Shown: positions 1 through 7,664 of the stretch, in pieces
Layout: every line of letters begins with the position of its first letter
Numbering within the stretch: position 1 is the first letter of the stretch
Source: an uncultured Bacteroidales bacterium
Lineage (GTDB): Bacteria; Bacteroidota; Bacteroidia; Bacteroidales; JAUNSR01
Assembly: GCA_947074165.1 (NCBI GenBank)
Contig: CAMTOT010000039.1
Location: 1-13,885 of the forward strand
Reading direction: 5' to 3'
Length of the DNA: 13,885 nt
The notes under the pieces: generated by a model
Told to the model about the DNA's origin: nothing
Databases searched by the model: none
The model's input: only the letters and a program-made list of their open reading frames with translations
Position numbers and translations under genes: made by a program

Positions 1-44
1 ATAATGAGCGGTGACTGGAGTTCAGACGTGTGCTCTTCCGATCT
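1..44. other. Illumina adapter remnant at contig end
   Basis: Positions 11-44 are identical to the 34-nt 3' part of the Illumina TruSeq index/read-2 adapter (begins GTGACTGGAG, ends TCTTCCGATCT). In the P7 primer this is preceded by a sample index, which in turn follows a sequence ending in AT. Bases 1-2 are AT, so bases 3-10 would be an 8-nt index; that part is inference. These bases are library-construction sequence, not organism DNA. Genomic sequence starts at about 45, and the contig stops here for technical reasons. Confidence 0.96.
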
Positions 45-282
45 GGATATTATGTGTTTTGCTGCTATGTCATATAACTCTATTTTTATTATTAAGTGTT
101 AATGGTACCATCGGTATTGGTATAATATGCAAATAAAAACTCCTAAGTAGATTCTTTTGTCACGGTTTTATGATGATTAGTTAATGTGCACCCAAAACTA
201 ATATTTTCATATGTTAGTCATATTACATTAAGATTAATAGTGATTACGTTAAATTTATTCAATGTTATATTATACGTTTTCT
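45..282 (+). other. truncated leader region upstream of susC-like gene
   Basis: This AT-rich, non-coding stretch precedes the first operon. It contains a 10-bp palindrome ATGGTACCAT at 102-111 with two further GGTA repeats just downstream. I looked for the Bacteroides-type promoter (TTTG at -33, TAnnTTTG at -7) and found only partial -7 matches, for example TTCTTTTG at 152-159, without a matching -33 box. The operon promoter is probably here or just beyond the contig end, but I cannot place it. No regulator gene or RNA gene is visible. Confidence 0.5.
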
Positions 283-3200
283 ATGAAAAAAAGGTATCTG
301 TTATTAATTCTAATGCATTTATGCTTGACAACCATATTTGCCCAGACAAGGGTAGATGGGATTGTTTTTGATGCGGACGACGATAGTCCGATCATAGGGG
401 GGAATGTTATTGTACAAGGGACAAGTGTCGGTACGATAACCGATTTTGATGGTAAGTTCAGCATAACTATGCCGTCAGATCATAACACTATTAATATCTC
501 TTATCTGGGATATAAAAGTTCGAAAATTGTAATTAAATCAGGACAGAAAAGTGTAGTTGTGAAACTAAACAGAGATGTCCAGGAGCTTGACGGTGTCGTA
601 GTTACCGGGTTTAAACAAGCGAAGAAAGAAACTTTTACAGGATCTTCTGTAAAACTAAAGGCTGAGGACATAGCTACAGGTGGTATTACCGATGTGAGTC
701 GAATGCTTGAGGGGCAGGTAGCCGGTGTATCTGTACAGAATGTATCGAGTACATTTGGTTCTGCGCCTAAAGTTCGTGTGCGCGGTGTAACATCTCTTAG
801 TGGTGAAAATAAACCTCTTTGGGTTGTAGACGGTGTTGTACTTGAGGATATCGTAAATATTTCAAACGATCAGTTGTCAAGTGGTGACCCCACAACGCTT
901 TTAGGTTCAGCCGTAGCCGGTATTAATGCTTCTGATATTGAGTCTTTTGATATTCTTAAAGATGCTGCCGCGACAGCTCTTTACGGTGCAAGAGCCATGA
1001 ATGGTGTTGTGGTAATTACAACAAAGAAAGGTAAAGAGGGAAAACCTCGCATTACTTATTCTGGAAATTATACAATACGCGAGAAGCCTCACTATTCAAA
1101 CTATGATATCATGAACTCTGCTGATCAGATGTCTGTGTATTCAGAGCTTGAAAGAAAAGGACTTCTTTCTCAGGATATTGTAAACAACGCGAGTTCAGGT
1201 GTTTACGGATTGATGTATAATGCCATTAACCGTTATGATCCGGAAAACGGATTTGGATTAGCAAATACAAAAGAAGCAAGAGAAGCCTTTTTGTTAGGTT
1301 ACGCAAAAAATAATACAAACTGGTTTGACCTGTTGTTTACAAACAATGTTATGCAGGAACACTCTGTAAGTGTGTCTACCGGTACTGAAAAATCTCAGAC
1401 ATATGCTTCAATGAGTATGTTGTCTGATGCCGGTTGGTCTATTGCAGATGAGGTGCAGCGTTATACTATTAATTTTCGCAATGAATATGAGGTAAGTAGT
1501 AAAGTAAATGTTGGATTCCAGGCTGTTGCTTCTCTTCGTCAGCAGATAGCTCCCGGTTCTTATGAGCGCGGAGTAGACCCGGTAAGTGGTGCGTGGTCAC
1601 GTGATTTTGATATAAACCCTTTCAGCTATGCTCTTAATACAAGTCGTACTTTGCGTCCTTTTGCAAATAACGGCGAATTGGAGTATATCACAATGAATTT
1701 TGCACCGTTTAATATTCTTGACGAACTTGAGAATAATAAAATTGAACTTAATGTAATTGACGCTAAAACTCAGGGTACTTTTGATTATAATATATTTAAA
1801 GGTCTTAAGTTCAGCGCAATTGGTATGTTGCGTTATGTAAAAAGTGACCAGATTCATAAAATTACAGAAAACTCAAACGTTGCAGGTGCATACCGTGCGG
1901 ATGGTAACTCTACTATTCGAGAAAGAAACCAGTATTTGTGGAGAAATCCTGACGACCTTGACGCAGAACCTGTATCTGTTATGAAAAAGGGCGGTTTTTA
2001 CAATACTACAAACTACACGCTTCTTAACTATGAAGTGAGAGCATCTCTTGCTTACAATAAAGTATGGACAGGTCGTTACACTCATGAATTGAGTACTCTT
2101 GCAGGAACTCAGGTTAAATATCTTGACAGAGAAGCCGAGACTGCTATTCAGGCCGGTTATCAGTACAACATGGGTGGTGTAGTAGACAATAATCCTTTGT
2201 TTTATCAGATGATGAGTGATCGTCAGATGGAGATGTTTTCTGCTTCTACATATAGAGACCGCTTTGTGGCTTTTTATGCTAATGCCGATTACGCGTTCGA
2301 TCGCAGATACTCAATTTCAGGTACAATCCGTTACGATGGAACCAACTCACTTGGTGCAAGTACATCTTCAAGATGGTTGCCTACATGGAACTTTGGTGCA
2401 AAATGGAATGCCCATAATGAGGAGTTTATAAAAGATATTGACTGGATCAGTACTTTAAGTGGTCGTCTTAGTTACGGTCTTAACGCGAGTATGCCGTCTA
2501 CATCAAATGCAGCGGCTGTATATTACAGCTCTCCTGTATATCGTCCGGGGTATATTGAAAACCAGATAACAATCAGTTCACTTGCCAACAAAGAGCTGAC
2601 TTGGGAGAAAAGTTATCAGTTTAATGTTGGTGCTGATTTAGGACTCTTCAATAATAGACTAAACTTATCGTTCGACTATTTCAAACGCAATAGCTTCGAT
2701 TTGATTGCCTATATCAAGACATCAGGTATCGGAGGTCAGACATGGAAACTTGCTAACTATGCCGATCTTGATTCTTATGGATATGATTTCTCTATCGGTG
2801 GTTCTATTATCAGAACTAAAGATTTTGACTGGAGCGCTAACTTTACTTATGGTTACTCTACAAATACAATCAAGAATGCTAAAGACCAACCAATGGTGCA
2901 GGCTCTTGTAAGATCTGAAGGTGGTAATAAGTCTGGTTATCCTGTAAACAGTCTTTTCTCAATACCATTCTCTCGTATCTGTCCTGAAACAGGTGTTCCG
3001 TTATTCTTCAATGCCAACGGAGAAGAAACACAAGACGTAAACATGCAGGGCGGAGAGACAGACTTCCTTAAGTATGAAGGTTCTGTAGACCCTAAATTTA
3101 CAGGAGGTTTTAATACTTCTGTGAGATACAAGAAGGTGACATTCAATGCATTCTTTACATATCAGGGTGGCAATAAATTGCGTCTGACTCCTGCGTTTAA

Positions 3201-3603
3201 AGAGGCTTATAGTGACCTTGACGCAATGTCAAATGAATTTAAGAATCGATTCCTTATGACTGGCGACAATCTAGCTCCGGCTATTGTTGACTGGGTGCAC
3301 CAGTCTATAACTCTTGGTAAAGGAGGATATCCGTACGTTAATTATAACTACTCTGACGCACGTGTAGTAGATGGAGGATTTATCAAACTTAAATCATTGT
3401 CACTAAGTTATGATTTCTCTTCAGAACTATTGAAGAAAACAAAATTCATTAATACTACATCAGTACGATTTACAGTTAAAGATCCTTGGTTGATATATGC
3501 TGATAAAGGTCTTAACGGTCAGGATCCAGAGTATTTCAATACCGGAGGGGTGGCTATGCCTACGACAACTCAGTATACTATAAGTCTTAACGTTGGTTTC
3601 TGA
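283..3603 (+). CDS. SusC/RagA-family TonB-dependent outer-membrane transporter
   Basis: This is a 1106-aa outer-membrane porin that, with its SusD partner, imports a large nutrient using TonB energy. I start at ATG 283 because it gives a clean signal peptide (MKKRYLLLILMHLC..., cleavage near FAQ, residue 21); the in-frame ATG at 262 only adds seven residues. Visible in order: a carboxypeptidase-D regulatory-like domain at about 22-98; a TonB-box-like segment ELDGVVVTGF at 101-110; a plug at about 115-260 with the SusC signatures LEGQVAGVSVQ and RGVTSLSGENKPLWVVDGV (167-185); then a long beta-barrel ending in an aromatic C-terminus (LNVGF). Length is typical of the family. The SusD-like gene follows after 19 bp. 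Substrate cannot be read from the sequence; the neighbours suggest protein or peptide rather than glycan. There are no frameshifts. Confidence 0.96.
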   Translation: MKKRYLLLILMHLCLTTIFAQTRVDGIVFDADDDSPIIGGNVIVQGTSVGTITDFDGKFSITMPSDHNTINISYLGYKSSKIVIKSGQKSVVVKLNRDVQELDGVVVTGFKQAKKETFTGSSVKLKAEDIATGGITDVSRMLEGQVAGVSVQNVSSTFGSAPKVRVRGVTSLSGENKPLWVVDGVVLEDIVNISNDQLSSGDPTTLLGSAVAGINASDIESFDILKDAAATALYGARAMNGVVVITTKKGKEGKPRITYSGNYTIREKPHYSNYDIMNSADQMSVYSELERKGLLSQDIVNNASSGVYGLMYNAINRYDPENGFGLANTKEAREAFLLGYAKNNTNWFDLLFTNNVMQEHSVSVSTGTEKSQTYASMSMLSDAGWSIADEVQRYTINFRNEYEVSSKVNVGFQAVASLRQQIAPGSYERGVDPVSGAWSRDFDINPFSYALNTSRTLRPFANNGELEYITMNFAPFNILDELENNKIELNVIDAKTQGTFDYNIFKGLKFSAIGMLRYVKSDQIHKITENSNVAGAYRADGNSTIRERNQYLWRNPDDLDAEPVSVMKKGGFYNTTNYTLLNYEVRASLAYNKVWTGRYTHELSTLAGTQVKYLDREAETAIQAGYQYNMGGVVDNNPLFYQMMSDRQMEMFSASTYRDRFVAFYANADYAFDRRYSISGTIRYDGTNSLGASTSSRWLPTWNFGAKWNAHNEEFIKDIDWISTLSGRLSYGLNASMPSTSNAAAVYYSSPVYRPGYIENQITISSLANKELTWEKSYQFNVGADLGLFNNRLNLSFDYFKRNSFDLIAYIKTSGIGGQTWKLANYADLDSYGYDFSIGGSIIRTKDFDWSANFTYGYSTNTIKNAKDQPMVQALVRSEGGNKSGYPVNSLFSIPFSRICPETGVPLFFNANGEETQDVNMQGGETDFLKYEGSVDPKFTGGFNTSVRYKKVTFNAFFTYQGGNKLRLTPAFKEAYSDLDAMSNEFKNRFLMTGDNLAPAIVDWVHQSITLGKGGYPYVNYNYSDARVVDGGFIKLKSLSLSYDFSSELLKKTKFINTTSVRFTVKDPWLIYADKGLNGQDPEYFNTGGVAMPTTTQYTISLNVGF

Positions 3604-3622
3604 TAACTTAAACTTTAAACAA

Positions 3623-5317
3623 ATGAAAAAGATATTATATTCTCTTATTATAACAGCTGGTCTTTCTTCATGTAGTGATTTTCTTGACACACTGCCTGAT
3701 AACAGAACACAGTTAGACAGCGTAGAAAAAATTCAGGCATTGCTTGTTTCGGCTTATCCAAGCCGTTATTACGGAGCAAGCTTAGAGTCAAGATGTGACG
3801 GTGTGATAGACCACGGTATTACTGCTACAGGTCAGATGAGTCCGACATTCCAGTTTAACCACACTGGCTTTAAGTGGGATGAATACTCAAACGTATCTAC
3901 TGCTGATGATACTGATAGCTACTGGAGTGCGTGTTACAGCGCTATTGCTTCTGCCAATCATGCTATAGATGCAATAATTAAGCTTGGTTCTCCTAAAGAG
4001 AGTCTGCCTTATTATGGAGAAGCTCTTCTTTGTCGTGCTTATGCGCATTTCTGTCTTCTTACTATATTCTCAAACTTTTTTGATGAAGCGGGCAGAGAAT
4101 ACAATCCGGGCATACCTTATGTTACAGAGATTGAGGAAGAAACAAATAAACAGTATAGCCGAGGTACTGTAAGCAGCACTTTCGCACAGCTTAAAAAAGA
4201 TGTTGAAGAGGGGTTGAAGTATGTAGGTACTGCTTCTGCTTATACATATCCTAAGTTTCACTTTACAAAAGACGCGGCAACGATGCTTGCTCTTCGTATT
4301 GCTTTGTTTGAGAGAGACTACGATAATGTAATTTATTATGCTAATCAGCTTATACCTAATCCGACACGATTCGCACACCTGGTTTCCAGCGATACAGACG
4401 ACTATGTGTTGAATGTAGATGGTACAAAGCAATCTCTTCCACATCCTCAGGATTTGGCATATCTTTTTGTAGGAAAAAATCTATTCGACTGGTATACTAC
4501 AAGTGATCAGGCGACAAGCTATCAAGGAGTAGCACTTGCGTTTTCTAACGCTGAAAATCCAAATGTAATCCTTGCCGCCGAACCTTATTCTCTTCTTGAA
4601 AGAACTACGGCTTCAAACTTCTACATCAGATACACATTTAGCTATGATAGCTTTGTAGACGTTGCAGGCGCTAACGTTACCGGATATGACTGGGCTTTAC
4701 CAACATACTCTATGGGATCGGGGGGGACAGCAAATTCTCCTTCTTATGTTCCTAAAATATATGAAGACTTTAAGTCTAATAGTATAAATCCGGGTACAGG
4801 TCAGCCTTACGTGAGAATCGCACTTTTCAGACTCGAAGAAGCTTTGCTTGCCAGAGCTGAAGCTTATACAATGAAAAATGAGTACGATAAGGCACTTCAT
4901 GATATGACTATGTATGTACAGCGACGTGTTCAGACAGAGGAACTTGCCAGATTTACTTATACAAGAGATAAAGTAGTAGATTACTATAAATCAACAGTAA
5001 ATACAACAAGTCATTTTTCTAACAGTGAGTTTAATAAGTCGAGATTTACTACTGAATATTCGAATTTTGAAGGACAGTTACAGAGAGGTTTGTTAATGTC
5101 TGTTCTTGATGCCAGAAGAATGGAATTCCTTTATGAGGGCATGAGATGGTTTGATATTCTTCGTTGGAACATTCCTGTAAAACACACTTTGGCATCTGGC
5201 GAAAGCAGTACTCTGACTCCAGATGATGACAGACGTGTAGTGCAGCTTCCTGAGACAACAATACTATCAGGTCTTCAGAAAAACAGATATGAGCACATAC
5301 CGTATCCTTGGAAATAA
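3623..5317 (+). CDS. RagB/SusD-family nutrient-binding surface lipoprotein
   Basis: This 564-aa surface lipoprotein should form the lid of the SusC porin and capture substrate. The start at ATG 3623 gives a lipoprotein signal MKKILYSLIITAGLSSC with lipidated Cys17, followed by the classic SusD opening SDFLDTLPDNRTQ; the longer frame opening at 3593 overlaps the upstream gene and lacks a signal. The N-terminal SusD-like region is alpha-helical with TPR-like helices, including SYWSACYSAIASANHAID and EALLCRAYAHFCL. The C-terminal RagB/SusD domain carries the family motif RRMEFLYEGMRWFDILRWN at about 498-516. Length is normal. A run of seven G at 4720-4726 lies in frame. It is almost certainly co-transcribed with the porin gene 19 bp upstream. 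Ligand unknown. Confidence 0.95.
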   Translation: MKKILYSLIITAGLSSCSDFLDTLPDNRTQLDSVEKIQALLVSAYPSRYYGASLESRCDGVIDHGITATGQMSPTFQFNHTGFKWDEYSNVSTADDTDSYWSACYSAIASANHAIDAIIKLGSPKESLPYYGEALLCRAYAHFCLLTIFSNFFDEAGREYNPGIPYVTEIEEETNKQYSRGTVSSTFAQLKKDVEEGLKYVGTASAYTYPKFHFTKDAATMLALRIALFERDYDNVIYYANQLIPNPTRFAHLVSSDTDDYVLNVDGTKQSLPHPQDLAYLFVGKNLFDWYTTSDQATSYQGVALAFSNAENPNVILAAEPYSLLERTTASNFYIRYTFSYDSFVDVAGANVTGYDWALPTYSMGSGGTANSPSYVPKIYEDFKSNSINPGTGQPYVRIALFRLEEALLARAEAYTMKNEYDKALHDMTMYVQRRVQTEELARFTYTRDKVVDYYKSTVNTTSHFSNSEFNKSRFTTEYSNFEGQLQRGLLMSVLDARRMEFLYEGMRWFDILRWNIPVKHTLASGESSTLTPDDDRRVVQLPETTILSGLQKNRYEHIPYPWK

Positions 5318-5349
5318 ATTCTTTGTATAACAGTCTTATTAAGATAGAA

Positions 5350-6273
5350 ATGAAAATAAAAAGCAATATAATAAAAGGGTTATTATTAGTTCTGCCTCTT
5401 TGCTTCTCTGCTTGCAGAGAGGTAGAGGTGATAGCTGATGATTTGAATATCCCCGGATTGGGTGGTACAAACGAAGTGCCTAATGAAGTTGATTATTGGT
5501 TGTTTGACAACTTTACTGAGCCTTACAATATTGAAGTTGTATATCGTTGGGATCCGTCTCAAATGTCTAATTCTGTAGCGGCAAAGTTGGTTCCTATCGA
5601 GTATAATGCCATAAAACCTATGATGGCAGCTATGAGAGACGTATGGTTTGAGCCATTTAATAAAGCTGCCGGCGTTGATTTTATGAAACTGTTAGCACCT
5701 AAAAAAGTTGTTTTGGCGGGTAGCCCCGAGTATCATAACGGAACGATTAAATTAGGCCAGGCTGAAGGTGGTAGAAAAATTCTGTTGCTTAATGCCAATA
5801 ACTTCAACGCAAAAGATGAAGAAGCACTTAAGTCTGCTCTGCATACAGTAGTACATGAGTTCTCTCACATTCTTCACCAGACTATAATGTTTGATAAAAG
5901 CTATCAGGCAATTAGTGCCGGTAATTATAACTCAACAGGGTGGCAGGAAGTGAAAAACGAAGAAGCTTATAAGCTGGGATTCATTAGTAATTACGCAATG
6001 AGCGGTAAAGATGAAGATTTCGTGGAAATGCTTTCTTTGATTCTGGTTTATGGTTATGACTGGTATGAGAAAACAATAATGAAAGCTGCAGCTGAGTCTA
6101 CTAAAGTTGACGCGGTATCGGCTCTTCAGCGCAAACTTGCCGTTGTGGAAACTTATATGAAAAACGTATGGGGTATCCGTTTTCTTGATGACACAGTAAC
6201 CGGAGAGAAAGGGCTTGAAAGCTACATGCAAGAGGCTGTTAATACGGTTATTAAAACACCTCCGACAGAATAA
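5350..6273 (+). CDS. substrate import-associated zinc metallohydrolase lipoprotein
   Basis: This is a 307-aa predicted lipoprotein metallohydrolase. The start at ATG 5350 yields a signal ending in the lipobox FSAC (Cys22); the frame opening at 5308 overlaps the susD-like gene and is rejected. The zincin motif is HEFSH at residues 169-173 (HExxH), with another His at 176. Downstream, the acidic helix DEDFVEMLSL (221-230) offers Glu226 or Glu222 as third zinc ligand; this assignment is inference. Families of this shape are known as SusC/SusD-linked zinc metallohydrolase lipoproteins (named for this association), and the position directly after susD fits. Likely role: cutting a captured substrate, probably peptide, at the outer membrane. 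The reaction has not been shown, and some HExxH proteins of this class may be non-peptidase hydrolases. Confidence 0.85.
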   Translation: MKIKSNIIKGLLLVLPLCFSACREVEVIADDLNIPGLGGTNEVPNEVDYWLFDNFTEPYNIEVVYRWDPSQMSNSVAAKLVPIEYNAIKPMMAAMRDVWFEPFNKAAGVDFMKLLAPKKVVLAGSPEYHNGTIKLGQAEGGRKILLLNANNFNAKDEEALKSALHTVVHEFSHILHQTIMFDKSYQAISAGNYNSTGWQEVKNEEAYKLGFISNYAMSGKDEDFVEMLSLILVYGYDWYEKTIMKAAAESTKVDAVSALQRKLAVVETYMKNVWGIRFLDDTVTGEKGLESYMQEAVNTVIKTPPTE

Positions 6274-6303
6274 TACTATACTATTATATAAAATTGAAAG
6301 ATA

Positions 6304-7635
6304 ATGAGATTTCTAAAATATATTTTCGCCGGAATCAGTCTTATGTTTATGCTTTCTTCTTGTGAAAAAGAGGTTATTATAGACCTTGAAGATAGTGTAA
6401 ACGTAAAAGTACAACAGACAATTGATTCTTATATATCTACTCTGGCAGGGGCTCCTAACGGATGGTTGGTAGATGTTATGACAAGTGACGGTTATTATCA
6501 GTTTTTTATGGAATTTACAGATGATAACTTCGTTACGATGTATACCGACAACATTAATCATCCTGATCTAAACGCTGTACCAAAAAAATCAACATACAAT
6601 ATTCGTTCGCTACAGAGAATCACTCTTGCGTTTGACACTTATTCGTATCTGGCAATTATAAATGATCCTGACAACTCAATAAGCGGTGGTTCGGGTAATC
6701 AGGGACTTGCTACTGATTTTGATTTTGAAATTGACAGCCTTGTTAATGACGTCTTTACAATGACAGGACGCATCAACCGTGTTAATGCTAAGATGCGTAA
6801 AGCAACCTCTGCAGAGAAGAAAGCCGTTTTAAACGGTGGTTTGATGAACGCGCTGAGAAATGTGATAAACTATAAAGCTGATAAATTCTGCTACTTTAGA
6901 TCTGGTGATATTGACGTAAGCGTTATTTTCAACCAACGTACTATTGACATCGCTTATATAGGAAAAGATGGTAAAACACTTTTCGAGTCATCAGTTGACG
7001 CTCATATACGCCCAAGCTATGATATTGAACTGACTGAATCTTTCGATGTGGCAGGAAAATCGTTAAGTGGTTTTAAATGGAGTGCCGCAAAAAGAGAATT
7101 CTCCGCATTGTTAGGCAGCTCAACATTTGAACTGGGTGCATCTGATAAATCTGTTATACCTTTCTATAAATTGTTTGGTCTTGATAGAAAATATACTCAG
7201 ATGACAACTCTTAAGAGCTTGTTTGACGAAAATAATTCAAATCTTATTTACCGTCTTATCACTATCTCTTCTAACATGGCCAATACTGCAGAAGCAAGCA
7301 TTGCGTTTGTGTTTGATGAAGCTGGGGCGCCTATTATGAAATTTACCGTTTATGTTAATACGGGAGTTTACTCAATACCTGTTACTTATAGCTATAGCTT
7401 GACTTATAATGAAGAGGGTGATGAGTTTACTGTAGGAGAGGCTTATTATAATAACGATCCGTACGGATATTGTGAATACCTGGATATATTGCTTACTGGA
7501 TATTCAATAATCAGATATTGGGAAAATAAAACCTTTACGGTTGATTGGAGTACTAAAACTTACAATGGATGGAAGATGGGTACTATAATCGAAAAAACAA
7601 ATACCAATAATCAATTCCCGGGAGTATTCTTTTGA
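6304..7635 (+). CDS. DUF4302-family lipoprotein
   Basis: This 443-aa lipoprotein has signal MRFLKYIFAGISLMFMLSSC (Cys20) and then EKEVI. The N-terminal segment after the anchor (about 40-85) has the DUF4302 pattern: APNGWLVDV, then YYQFFMEFTDDN and VTMYTD. The rest is predominantly beta-strand-like with many aromatic and alternating residues and no visible catalytic motif. DUF4302 proteins are recurrent neighbours of SusCD pairs and HExxH lipoproteins in Bacteroidales, which matches the order here. It lies 30 bp after the metallohydrolase gene and 29 bp before the next gene, so it is part of the same operon. A surface substrate-binding or scaffold role is inferred from context only; no biochemical function is established to my knowledge. 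Confidence 0.82.
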   Translation: MRFLKYIFAGISLMFMLSSCEKEVIIDLEDSVNVKVQQTIDSYISTLAGAPNGWLVDVMTSDGYYQFFMEFTDDNFVTMYTDNINHPDLNAVPKKSTYNIRSLQRITLAFDTYSYLAIINDPDNSISGGSGNQGLATDFDFEIDSLVNDVFTMTGRINRVNAKMRKATSAEKKAVLNGGLMNALRNVINYKADKFCYFRSGDIDVSVIFNQRTIDIAYIGKDGKTLFESSVDAHIRPSYDIELTESFDVAGKSLSGFKWSAAKREFSALLGSSTFELGASDKSVIPFYKLFGLDRKYTQMTTLKSLFDENNSNLIYRLITISSNMANTAEASIAFVFDEAGAPIMKFTVYVNTGVYSIPVTYSYSLTYNEEGDEFTVGEAYYNNDPYGYCEYLDILLTGYSIIRYWENKTFTVDWSTKTYNGWKMGTIIEKTNTNNQFPGVFF

Positions 7636-7664
7636 TAATGAATAATTGAGGTTTAACATTTAAA

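Noticed and set aside
152..159. -7 promoter box (TTCTTTTG) for the susC operon
   Set aside because: It matches TAnnTTTG at all but one fixed position, but there is no TTTG or TTG at the required 19-21 bp upstream.
186..371. 61-aa plus-strand frame in the susC leader
   Set aside because: It runs into the signal-peptide region of the SusC-like gene in another frame, starts in non-coding AT-rich sequence and shows no domain or signal.
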